Origin: Brachybacterium paraconglomeratum
Lineage (GTDB): Bacteria > Actinomycetota > Actinomycetes > Actinomycetales > Dermabacteraceae
Length of the DNA stretch: 64,000 bases
Assembly (NCBI RefSeq): GCF_003994255.1
Contig: NZ_ML133851.1
Coordinates: 434,001-498,000 of the forward strand
Direction of reading: 5' to 3'
Under the pieces are notes generated by a model. It did not search any database. It was not told where the DNA came from and worked only from the letters and a program-made list of their open reading frames with translations. The translations under genes were made by a program, and so were the position numbers. This document shows positions 25,024 to 33,027 of the stretch, piece by piece. Each line of letters starts with the position of its first letter. The first letter of the stretch is position 1.

Positions 25024-26109
25024 ATGGATGCTTCGAGCGAGACCCCGGTGATGCACGGCGAGTACAAGGTCCGCGGCGGCAAGCTCGTCGCCGTCGACGT
25101 CACCGCCCAGGACGGCCGGATCGCCTCCGCGCACGTGTTCGGCGACTTCTTCCTCGAGCCCGACGACGCGCTCGAGGAGTTGAACGCAGCGCTCGAGGGC
25201 ATGCCCACCGATGCGACGGCCGCCGAGCTCGGCGCCGCGATCACCGACCGTCTCGCCGCCCTCCCCGAGCCGGTGGAGATGATCGGCTTCGACGCCGAGG
25301 CGGTCGCGATCGCCGTGCGGCGCGCACTCGGGCACGCCTCGAGCTGGGACGATCTCACCTTCGACGTGATCCCGCCCGTCGTCCTTCCCCCGGTGATGCA
25401 TGTGGCGCTCGACGAGGTGCTGCCGAAGGAGGTCATCGCCGGCCGGCGGCGCCCCCACTTCAGGATCTGGGACTGGGACTCCTCGCTGGTGGTGATCGGC
25501 TCCTACCAGTCGCTGCGCAACGAGATCGACGCCGAGGGCGCCGCGAAGCACGACATCGGGGTGGTGCGCCGCATCACCGGCGGCGGAGCGATGTTCATGG
25601 AGCAGGGCAACTGCATCACCTATTCCCTCGTGGTGCCCACCTCGCTGGTGGAGGGGCTGAGCTTCGAGCAGGCCTACGCGTATCTCGACGACTGGGTGAT
25701 GGGCGCGCTCGCGGAGATCGGGGTGAGGGCCCACTACGTGCCGCTGAACGACATCGCCTCCGAGCAGGGCAAGATCGGCGGCGCCGCGCAGCGCCGCTTC
25801 GCCGGCGGCGTGCTGCTGCACCACGTGACGATGAGCTACGACATCGACGCGGACAAGATGGGAGAGGTGCTGCGGATCGGCCGCGAGAAGCTCTCCGACA
25901 AGGGCACCCGCAGCGCGAACAAGCGCGTGGACCCGATGCGCTCCCAGACGGGTCTCGCGCGCGAGCAGATCATCGGCGGGTTCCTCGAGTTCTTCCGCGC
26001 CCGCTACGACACCGTCGAATCGAGCTACACCGAGGACGAGCTCGCGAAGGCGGGCGAGCTGGTGGAGACCAAGTTCGGCACCGAGGAGTGGACCGCGCGG
26101 GTGCCGTGA
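25024..26109 (+). CDS. lplA: Lipoate-protein ligase family, accessory domain at N-terminus
   Basis: 361-residue enzyme predicted to activate lipoate and attach it to lipoyl domains of 2-oxoacid dehydrogenases or GcvH. Residues about 8-100 (GEYKVRGGKLVAVDVTAQDG, VFGDFFLEPDDALEELNAAL) resemble the accessory domain that E. coli LplA carries at its C-terminus. The catalytic domain follows, with GSYQSLRNEID, VVRRITGGGAMFMEQGN and SEQGKIGGAAQRRF holding the likely catalytic Lys. The E. coli-type HDxGN is replaced by MEQGN. ATG 25024 is preferred because GAGGAT sits 6 nt upstream; an in-frame ATG at 25006 is possible. Octanoyltransferase activity is an alternative for this family. Confidence 0.85.
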   Translation: MDASSETPVMHGEYKVRGGKLVAVDVTAQDGRIASAHVFGDFFLEPDDALEELNAALEGMPTDATAAELGAAITDRLAALPEPVEMIGFDAEAVAIAVRRALGHASSWDDLTFDVIPPVVLPPVMHVALDEVLPKEVIAGRRRPHFRIWDWDSSLVVIGSYQSLRNEIDAEGAAKHDIGVVRRITGGGAMFMEQGNCITYSLVVPTSLVEGLSFEQAYAYLDDWVMGALAEIGVRAHYVPLNDIASEQGKIGGAAQRRFAGGVLLHHVTMSYDIDADKMGEVLRIGREKLSDKGTRSANKRVDPMRSQTGLAREQIIGGFLEFFRARYDTVESSYTEDELAKAGELVETKFGTEEWTARVP

Positions 26110-26142
26110 GGCGAAGTAGGCGCGAGCGATCCCGCGAGACCC

Positions 26143-26148
26143 TACGAT
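26143..26148 (+). promoter_or_regulatory. -10 element of the 26154 gene (leaderless)
   Basis: TACGAT ending 5 nt before GTG 26154, with no ribosome site. Confidence 0.45.
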
Positions 26149-26153
26149 GAGCC

Positions 26154-27473
26154 GTGCTCAGCTACCTCCTCGCCCCGCGCTCGACGGTGCTCGACCTGCT
26201 CGAAGGCGACGACGACGCCTCCGTCGGCCCCGAATCCGCGACGGGCTGGACCGTCGCCTGGTTCGAGGATCCGGATCTCATCGAGGAGATCAGGACCGCG
26301 ATCCTGGTGGACGAAGCGGGCGAGGTGGAGATCGCTCTCGGCGTCCGGCGTGACGGGGTGACCCGCTCCTGGTCGTGGGCCGTGGACGAGGACGAGAAGT
26401 GCGTCGACGATGCCGACGGCGTCGTCGAGGTCGGTGACGGCGAGAGTCTGGCCGACGAGGACGGGGCAGCGCGTGAGCTCGCCGCCGCGCTCGGGGCACC
26501 GGACGAGATCCGGTCGGCACTGCGAGAGCTGCTCGCCCAGCGCAGGGAGCCGGACAGCTTTGTCGACCGGCTCGCCACGCTCACCGGCCTCCCCGCGCCC
26601 TCGCCCCCGCATCCTGTACGCGCACTCGTGCTCTCCCGGACCACGCCCGCCGCGACGCGCCTGACCGGTCAGATCGCCGCGACCGGGCTGGGAGACATCG
26701 CGCTGGCCGACCTCGGGGATGGCTGGTCCGGCCTGCTGATGCTCGAGAATCCTGATCTCGGCCCCCAGCTGGCGGATGCCGTCGGGCGCTTCATCGCTGC
26801 ACAGGGGCTGCGCTCGCGGAAGAAGCGGGCGCTGCTGCTGTGGCGCGGCGAGAACGGCGCAGCCGGGTTCGAGCTGCACCGCGGAGAGAACCTGTACGCC
26901 GCGCACTCCTGGGGCACCGGATGGACCGACATCGTCAGCGCCGAGCTGTCGGTGCGCGACGCCTTCGCCGAGGAGCTGCTCGTGCTCGCCCCTGATGCGC
27001 CAGAGCATCGTCCGCGCCTGCGCTCGCTGATGCGTGCTGACACCCGGGATCGCGACCCGCTCGCAGAACTCGTCGACCTCCTCGATCTGCCGTCCGACGC
27101 GATCGCCGTGCTGGATCCGGGGGTGGACGGTACAGCGGCGGCGCCTTGGGACGACCCGCCGGTGCCGCTCGAGCTGCTCGAGCCGGCCGGGCTCGGACGC
27201 TTCCTCCGCGGCCTCGTGACCGGTCGCGGCCTGCCGCCGCTCGCGCCCCGCTGGGTCCTGCGCGCCTATGGGGCACTCTGCGCCTCGCTCTCGCTGCTGA
27301 GCGCCCTGTGGGCCGCGACGAAGACGTTGGTCGTCGCGACTGACGGCGCCATCGTGGATCAGCCGACGGCCACCGCCGGGGACTGGATCTTCCTGTGCGT
27401 CGCCGTCGTCGCCACCGTCGTCAACGCGGTGATCGCCGCCGGGTCTTTCCTCCAGGCCCGCGCAGCGGAGTGA
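26154..27473 (+). CDS. Unknown protein with two C-terminal membrane helices
   Basis: 439 residues from GTG 26154. The first 350 residues are soluble and acidic, with no family I know. Notable pieces are GWTVAWFEDPDLIEEIRTAI, SWSWAVDEDEKCVDDADG, LADLGDGWSGLLMLENPDLG and SRKKRALLLWRGENGAAGFE. The C-terminus has two hydrophobic helices (residues about 375-393 and 412-433: AYGALCASLSLLSALWAA and WIFLCVAVVATVVNAVIAAG) that should tether it to the membrane with the bulk in the cytoplasm. Sequence composition is slightly less GC-extreme than in neighbours. No operon partner is evident. Confidence 0.7.
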   Translation: MLSYLLAPRSTVLDLLEGDDDASVGPESATGWTVAWFEDPDLIEEIRTAILVDEAGEVEIALGVRRDGVTRSWSWAVDEDEKCVDDADGVVEVGDGESLADEDGAARELAAALGAPDEIRSALRELLAQRREPDSFVDRLATLTGLPAPSPPHPVRALVLSRTTPAATRLTGQIAATGLGDIALADLGDGWSGLLMLENPDLGPQLADAVGRFIAAQGLRSRKKRALLLWRGENGAAGFELHRGENLYAAHSWGTGWTDIVSAELSVRDAFAEELLVLAPDAPEHRPRLRSLMRADTRDRDPLAELVDLLDLPSDAIAVLDPGVDGTAAAPWDDPPVPLELLEPAGLGRFLRGLVTGRGLPPLAPRWVLRAYGALCASLSLLSALWAATKTLVVATDGAIVDQPTATAGDWIFLCVAVVATVVNAVIAAGSFLQARAAE

Positions 27474-27567
27474 CGGCGTCCGTCGAGGGAGTGCTGACGG
27501 ACGAGCAGGTTCCGACCGGCCGCCGTCCCGGGCATGCGCGAGAGCGCTCACACTGCTGACGCCTGCG

Positions 27568-27595
27568 TTGCACGGGGGCGCAGACCTGGAACAAT
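27568..27595 (+). promoter_or_regulatory. valS promoter (leaderless)
   Basis: TTGCAC (27568-27573), 16-bp spacer, AACAAT (27590-27595); ATG 27603 is 7 nt downstream. Confidence 0.5.
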
Positions 27596-27602
27596 GACCC
27601 CC

Positions 27603-30269
27603 ATGACCGACACCGCATCGCGCCCTGACGCCCAGACCTCGATCCCCGATCGCCCCTCCCTCGAGGGCCTCGAGGAGAAGTGGGACGGCGTATGGAGCGA
27701 GCAGCAGCTCTACGCCTTCGACGAGGACACCACCCGTGACCAGGTGTTCAGCGTCGACACCCCGCCGCCCACGGCGTCCGGCTCCCTGCACATCGGCCAC
27801 GTCTTCGGCTACTCGCAGGCCGACATGATCGTGCGCTACCAGCGCATGCGCGGCAAGAACTGCTTCTACCCGCTGGGCTGGGACGACAACGGCCTGCCCA
27901 CCGAGCGCCGCGCCCAGAACTACTACGGGGTGCGCTGCGATCCCTCGCTGCCCTACGACCCGGGCTTCACGCCCCCGATGGAGGGCGGCTCGAACAAGTC
28001 CTCCAAGGCCGCGAACCAGGTCCCGATCTCCCGCCGAAACTTCATCGAGCTGTGCGAGAAGCTGACCACGATGGACGAGAAGTCCTTCGAGGAGGTCTTC
28101 CGCACCCTGGGCCTGTCGGTGGACTGGAACCACAGCTACCAGACGATCGACGCCCACTCCCGCGCCACCTCGCAGCGCGCCTTCCTCGAGAACCTCGAGG
28201 CCGGCCAGGCGTACCAGTCCGAGGCCCCCACCATGTGGGACGTCACTTATCGCACCGCCGTCGCGCAGGCCGAGCAGGAGGACCGCGACCGCGAGGGCGC
28301 CTACCACCGCATCGGCTTCACCCGCCCCGATGGCGAGAAGGTCTTCATCGAGACCACGCGCCCCGAGCTGCTCCCTGCCTGTGTGGCCCTGGTCGCCCAC
28401 CCCGACGACGAGCGCTACCAGGACCTGTTCGGCACCACCGTCACCTCTCCCCTGTTCGGCGTGGAGGTGCCCGTGAAGGCGCACCCGCTGGCCCAGGCGG
28501 ACAAGGGCGCCGGCATCGCGATGATCTGCACCTTCGGCGACTCCACCGACGTGATCTGGTGGCGCGAGCTGGAGCTGCCCACCCGCTCCGTCGTCGGCCG
28601 CGACGGCCGCTTCCTGCCCGAGGCGCCGTGGATCTCCACCGCCGAGGGCCAGGCCGCCTACGCCGAGCTCGCGGGCCTGACCGTGTTCAGCGCGCAGAAG
28701 CGCGTGGTCGAGATGGTCACCGAGTCCGGCGACCTCGTCGGCGAGCCGAAGAAGATCTCCCACCCGGTGAAGTTCTACGAGAACGGCGACAAGCCGCTCG
28801 AGTTCGTCACCTCCCGCCAGTGGTACCTCACCAACGGCGGCCGCGACTCCTCCGAGGGCGGGCTGCGCGACGAGCTGATCGCGCGCGGCAAGGAGCTCAC
28901 CTGGCACCCCGCCTACATGGAGTCCCGCTACCGCAACTGGGTCGAGGGCCTGGCCGGCGACTGGCTGATCTCCCGCCAGCGCTTCTACGGCGTGCCCTTC
29001 CCGGTCTGGTACGGCGTGGGCGAGGACGGCGAGACCGACTACGACACGGTGCTCACCCCGTCCGTCGACGAGCTCCCGATCGATCCGACGATCGACGTGC
29101 CGGCAGGCTTCACCGAGGAGCAGCGGGGCCAGGCCGGCGGCTTCGTCGCCGACCCCGACATCCTCGACACCTGGGCGACCTCGTCCCTGTCCCCGCAGCT
29201 CGCGGGCGGCTGGAACTCCGACCCGGCGCTGTTCGAGAAGGTCTACCCGATGGACCTGCGCCCGCAGGGCCACGACATCATCCGCACCTGGCTGTTCTCC
29301 ACGGTCGTGCGCTCCCACCTGCAGCAGGACGCGCTGCCGTGGAAGCACGCCTCGATCAACGGCTGGATCCTGGACCCCGACCGCAAGAAGATGTCGAAGT
29401 CCAAGGGCAACGTGGTCACCCCGATCGGCCTGCTGCAGCAGCACGGCTCCGACGGCGTGCGCTACTGGGCGGGCCGTGCGCGTCAGGGCGTGGACACCGC
29501 CTTCGACGAGGGGCAGATGAAGATCGGCCGACGCCTCGCGATCAAGATCCTCAACGCCTCGAAGTTCGCGCTCGGCTTCGGCGAGGCTCCCGCGGACCCG
29601 GCCGGCCGACTCGCCGCGGATCCGTCGGCGGTCACCGATCCGCTGGACCGGGCGCTGCTCGCGCAGCTCGCGGACGTGGTCGACCAGGCCACCGCCGCGA
29701 ACGAGGACATGGACTACGCCCGTGCCCTCGAGGCCGTCGAGCCGTTCTTCTGGGCGTTCTGCGACGACTACATCGAGCTGGTCAAGGAGCGCGCCCACGG
29801 CAACGCCCCGGCCGGCGAGGCCGGTGCCGCCTCGGCGCGAGCGGCGCTCGCGATCGCGCTCGAAGTGCTGCTGCGCCTGTTCGCGCCGGTGATCGTGTTC
29901 GCGACCGAGGAGGTCTGGTCGTGGTGGCGCGGCGGCTCCGTGCACACCCAGCCCTGGCCGGAGTCCGCGCCGCTGCGCGAGGCCGCCCAGGGCCAGGACT
30001 CCGCGCTCGTGGACTCCGTCGCCCAGGCCGCGATCGTGGTGCGCCGCATCAAGTCCGACGCGAAGGTCTCCCAGAAGACCCCGATCCTCGCCGTGACCGT
30101 CGAGGCCCCCGCAGCGGCGCTCGCGCATCTCGAGGCCGCCGCTGCGGACCTCACGGCGCTCGGCCGGATCGAGAGGCTCGAGCTGGTCGCCGGCGCGGGC
30201 GAGGAGATCACCACCCGCGACGTGGAGCTCGGCGAGCCGCCGGTCAAGCAGCCGCGCAGCAAGGCCTGA
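27603..30269 (+). CDS. valS: Valyl-tRNA synthetase, archaeal/rickettsial-like type
   Basis: 888-residue class I synthetase that charges tRNA-Val. HIGH is PPPTASGSLHIGHVF and KMSKS is DPDRKKMSKSKGNVV. The specificity region reads PLGWDDNGLPTERRAQNYYG. Ordinary bacterial ValRS has GTDHAGIATQ here, whereas archaeal and Rickettsia enzymes have G-F/W-DDNGLPTE, so this is the archaeal-like type known from several actinobacteria. ATG 27603 is chosen for its leaderless promoter; ATG 27594 is also in frame. No T-box is present, unlike ileS. Confidence 0.95.
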   Translation: MTDTASRPDAQTSIPDRPSLEGLEEKWDGVWSEQQLYAFDEDTTRDQVFSVDTPPPTASGSLHIGHVFGYSQADMIVRYQRMRGKNCFYPLGWDDNGLPTERRAQNYYGVRCDPSLPYDPGFTPPMEGGSNKSSKAANQVPISRRNFIELCEKLTTMDEKSFEEVFRTLGLSVDWNHSYQTIDAHSRATSQRAFLENLEAGQAYQSEAPTMWDVTYRTAVAQAEQEDRDREGAYHRIGFTRPDGEKVFIETTRPELLPACVALVAHPDDERYQDLFGTTVTSPLFGVEVPVKAHPLAQADKGAGIAMICTFGDSTDVIWWRELELPTRSVVGRDGRFLPEAPWISTAEGQAAYAELAGLTVFSAQKRVVEMVTESGDLVGEPKKISHPVKFYENGDKPLEFVTSRQWYLTNGGRDSSEGGLRDELIARGKELTWHPAYMESRYRNWVEGLAGDWLISRQRFYGVPFPVWYGVGEDGETDYDTVLTPSVDELPIDPTIDVPAGFTEEQRGQAGGFVADPDILDTWATSSLSPQLAGGWNSDPALFEKVYPMDLRPQGHDIIRTWLFSTVVRSHLQQDALPWKHASINGWILDPDRKKMSKSKGNVVTPIGLLQQHGSDGVRYWAGRARQGVDTAFDEGQMKIGRRLAIKILNASKFALGFGEAPADPAGRLAADPSAVTDPLDRALLAQLADVVDQATAANEDMDYARALEAVEPFFWAFCDDYIELVKERAHGNAPAGEAGAASARAALAIALEVLLRLFAPVIVFATEEVWSWWRGGSVHTQPWPESAPLREAAQGQDSALVDSVAQAAIVVRRIKSDAKVSQKTPILAVTVEAPAAALAHLEAAAADLTALGRIERLELVAGAGEEITTRDVELGEPPVKQPRSKA

Positions 30270-30297
30270 ACGACCGGACGCGGGAGGAGCGAGGGCC

Positions 30298-30810
30298 ATG
30301 CAGATCCGCACGTACCGTTCCGGGGTCAACCGGATGTTCCTGTGGATGGGCGTGGCCCTCGTCGTGGTCGCGGTCCTGCTCTTCGGCGCGGTGCCGGTGC
30401 TCGGCTGGTCCCTCACGCGCAGCCCCGCCCTGCTCGGGATGCTGCTCGGCCTGCCGGTGTTCGGCCTCGCCGGGGCGGTGATGGCGCTGGTCGGGGCTCG
30501 GCGCCGCGTGCTCGTCGGACCGGACCGGGTGACCTGGTACGGGGTGCTCGGGGCCCCGAGCGTCGTCCTGTTCTCGGAGGTCGCCCACGTCGAGGTGCCC
30601 TCGGGGCGCCGGGGTCCCCGCGCCGTCGCGCTGCATCGCCGCGACGGCAGGGTGCAGGTGATCGGCGCGCTGGCCATGTCCTCGGGAGAGGGCGGCAACA
30701 GCGCGGACGGCGCCTACAGGGAGGCGGCGAGCGACCTCGTCGCCTCGCATGCCCGGTGGTGGGCGCTGGCCCGGGGCCCTCAGCAGGGCCGGACGCCGGG
30801 ACGACGCTGA
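30298..30810 (+). CDS. Two-helix membrane protein with PH-like tail
   Basis: 170 residues from ATG 30298 behind GGGAGGAG. Two hydrophobic helices (VALVVVAVLLFGAVPVLGW and LLGMLLGLPVFGLAGAVMAL) are followed by a beta-rich domain (RVLVGPDRVTWYGVLGAPSV, VALHRRDGRVQVIGALA) that resembles bacterial PH-like domains. The same plan appears in the gene at 32456, so the two are probably paralogues flanking the WXG gene. It follows valS by 28 bp and may be co-transcribed with it. Confidence 0.7.
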   Translation: MQIRTYRSGVNRMFLWMGVALVVVAVLLFGAVPVLGWSLTRSPALLGMLLGLPVFGLAGAVMALVGARRRVLVGPDRVTWYGVLGAPSVVLFSEVAHVEVPSGRRGPRAVALHRRDGRVQVIGALAMSSGEGGNSADGAYREAASDLVASHARWWALARGPQQGRTPGRR

Positions 30811-30883
30811 CCCGCCGCCGCTGACTGCAGGGCCTCGGAGCCGCGAGCGACCGCGAGGTGGCCGGCGGAGAGGCCGGTATCGC

Positions 30884-32194
30884 TCAGAACGGCCACTTGT
30901 CGGAGACGTAGTCCGTGGCCCCCTGGAACGCTCCGGAGGCGTCGCCGATCGCGTCGTCGATGTCGTAGTCGCCCGGGGTGAAGGTGTTCACGATCTGGTT
31001 CGGATGGACCGCCACGGTGGTGGAGCCGCCGAGCCCGAGCTCGGCCGCGAGCGAACCGGCGACGCTGACGGAGATCTCGTCGGCGGAGATCGTCTGCCCC
31101 GCGCCCGCCCCGACCCCGTAACCGGCCTTCTCGCTGATGGAGGTCGAGCCGGAGAACCATCCGCCGGGCGAGGTGGATTCGAAGGTCTGGGTCGCCTGCG
31201 CCCCGGCGAAGGCGCGGGCGTCGAAGCCCTGGCTGAAGCCGTTGACCTGACCGTCTTCGTTGCGCGTGACGTGCGAGTACGCGTTCGCGCTGGCGTTCGC
31301 GCCGGCGTAGAGGTCCTGCCGGATGGTCCCCGAATTGCCGAGCGGGCCGTCGACGGTGGCGTACTGCGAGGAATAGGCGCCGAGCCCGGCGCGGGCTCCG
31401 GCGGCGACGCCGTCCGGTCCGACGGTGCCTCCGGCCTCCGCGTAGCCCTCCGCCCCTACCCGGGCGCCGGCCTGGATCCCGGTCCCGAGAGGTCCGTCGA
31501 GGCGGTCGTCGATGCCGATCTCGGCGCTGCCCCGCGCACCGACGGTCCCGGTCACGTTGCCGTACGGATCGGTGGTGACGTTGGTGCCGGCGCTGTAGTC
31601 GTACCCCGCGTACCCGTCGAGGAATCCGTAGCTCTCGTCGATCTCGCGCCCGTCCCACAGCGAGTCGCCACCGGTGATCTGCTCGCCGATCGGTCGGTCG
31701 TCCCCGTACTTCGCGCCGCGCGAGGTGAAGCCTGGATCGCCGAAGAACTCCTGCGGCCCATCGCCGTCGCCGCCGGTGAACCAGTCCTCGAGGTCCTTGC
31801 GGAGGTGGTCGATGACGCCCGGGGTGAGGGGCAGCCCGGGGATCGGCGCGGGCAGCGGCATCAGCGGGCCCGGGAAGGGCATCGGGAACAGGTCGCGCAG
31901 GACGTCCAGAAGGCCGCCCCCGTCCCCGGCGGAGGCCTCGTCCTGCTCCTCGGCGTGGCGGCGGATCTCCTCGCCGCGGCCCTGGAGGTCTTCCGCCTTC
32001 GCGCGCAGGCCGGGCGCGATCACACCGTGCCACAGGGCGCGGAACGCTATCGCGTCCGGTCCCATCCACGGCACGGAATCGATGAGCCTCGTCGCCGCGT
32101 CGGTGATCTCGTCGACCGTCCGCGATCCCTGCTCGAAGGCGGTCCCCTGCTGCCGCATCTGCTCGGTGTCGCCGCCCTGGAAACCCGCCATCAT
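30884..32194 (-). CDS. Large WXG100-type protein with Gly/Ala-rich C-terminus
   Basis: 436 residues from ATG 32194 behind GGGAGAG. Residues about 1-95 are two helices around the turn VPWMGPDAIAFRALW, which shares the W-x-GPDA-x-AF pattern with the WXG-hydrolase at 7506. A Pro-rich hinge (LFPMPFPGPLMPLPAPIPG) follows. The rest is a long Gly/Ala/Tyr-rich region (GAGAGQTISADEISVSVAGS, GAEGYAEAGGTVG) and ends SDKWPF. No signal peptide is seen, so type VII-like export is inferred from the WXG fold. The C-terminal region matches no toxin family I recognise. Neither an ESX-type ATPase nor a WXG partner of 100 residues is in the window. Confidence 0.65.
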   Translation of the reverse strand: MMAGFQGGDTEQMRQQGTAFEQGSRTVDEITDAATRLIDSVPWMGPDAIAFRALWHGVIAPGLRAKAEDLQGRGEEIRRHAEEQDEASAGDGGGLLDVLRDLFPMPFPGPLMPLPAPIPGLPLTPGVIDHLRKDLEDWFTGGDGDGPQEFFGDPGFTSRGAKYGDDRPIGEQITGGDSLWDGREIDESYGFLDGYAGYDYSAGTNVTTDPYGNVTGTVGARGSAEIGIDDRLDGPLGTGIQAGARVGAEGYAEAGGTVGPDGVAAGARAGLGAYSSQYATVDGPLGNSGTIRQDLYAGANASANAYSHVTRNEDGQVNGFSQGFDARAFAGAQATQTFESTSPGGWFSGSTSISEKAGYGVGAGAGQTISADEISVSVAGSLAAELGLGGSTTVAVHPNQIVNTFTPGDYDIDDAIGDASGAFQGATDYVSDKWPF

Positions 32195-32290
32195 CTCTCC
32201 CCCGAAGTCCTCGTCGTGCGACGGGACCGTGTCCGGTCCCGCCCCGCCCCTCTGCTTCTGTCGACCGAGCCGGGCACGGCGACGCCGCTC

Positions 32291-32296
32291 AGACTA
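32291..32296 (-). promoter_or_regulatory. -10 element of the WXG gene
   Basis: TAGTCT on the minus strand, about 97 bp before ATG 32194; its -35 region runs into the palindrome at 32319-32336. Confidence 0.35.
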
Positions 32297-32318
32297 GGCA
32301 CCCTGCACCGCTCGGACC

Positions 32319-32336
32319 ATGGGGAGTACTCCCCAT
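32319..32336. promoter_or_regulatory. Perfect 18-bp palindrome between divergent genes
   Basis: ATGGGGAGTACTCCCCAT is fully self-complementary with no spacer. It lies between the WXG gene and the PH-like membrane gene and next to a -35 region, so a dimeric regulator site is likely. Confidence 0.6.
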
Positions 32337-32455
32337 CGACGCGCCCCGGGGCCCGCCGTGCTGCCACGACGGCGAGGAAGAGGGGTGACCACGCTGAGCT
32401 CGTCGCCCCGCGCTAGGGTGGGCAGCCGTCGTCCTCGACCCGCAGGGAGAACCTC

Positions 32456-32932
32456 GTGCAGGCAGTGATCCGCAGCGCCGGCGCTCAGGTGAACCTCGTC
32501 GTCGGCCCCATGGTCGCCCTGATCGGCGTGGCCGCGCTGCTCGCCGGGGTCGTCCTGTCGATCGTGCTGGAGACGATCTGGTTCCTGATGTTCCTGATCC
32601 CGGCGGCGATGGGGATCGGCGCCGGACTGCTCCTCCTCCGCGGCGCCCGCAGGTCCCGCCTGCAGATCGACCCGGAGGGCTTCACCTGGTGCGGGTTCGC
32701 CGGCGCGGAGCAGTCGCTGCGCTGGCAGGAGATCCACCAGCTGCTGCCGCCCCCGCCCGCGAGCCGACGGGTGGTCGCGATCGCGCAGCTGCGCGACGGA
32801 CGCCAGGTCGAGGTGCGGGCGCTGTGGGAATCGCCGACCTCCCCGGCCGTGCTGCTCGGGCCCTCGGACCACAGCCGCGCCCAGAACGTCCTGCTCGGCG
32901 CGCACCGCGCCTGGCTCGCCGGCCACCGCTGA
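32456..32932 (+). CDS. Two-helix membrane protein with PH-like tail
   Basis: 158 residues from GTG 32456 behind AGGGAG. Helices at about 15-65 (PMVALIGVAALLAGVVLSIV and FLMFLIPAAMGIGAGLLLL) precede a beta-rich tail (RLQIDPEGFTWCGFAGAEQS, IAQLRDGRQVEVRALW). Size and layout match the protein at 30298. Function unknown; sitting divergent from the WXG gene, it could be a membrane partner, but that is inference. Confidence 0.7.
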   Translation: MQAVIRSAGAQVNLVVGPMVALIGVAALLAGVVLSIVLETIWFLMFLIPAAMGIGAGLLLLRGARRSRLQIDPEGFTWCGFAGAEQSLRWQEIHQLLPPPPASRRVVAIAQLRDGRQVEVRALWESPTSPAVLLGPSDHSRAQNVLLGAHRAWLAGHR

Positions 32933-33027
32933 CGCCCGCGGCGCGGCAGAGCCCGCCCCTGGAGGTCAATGCTCCACCAGGCTGCGGCCGAGGCGGGCGG
33001 TGCACCCGGGCGCGTCACGGCCCGCGC

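Noticed and set aside
26142-30698. A 4.5-kb open frame on the minus strand opposite valS
   Set aside because: Same shadow effect; valS on the plus strand carries all catalytic motifs.
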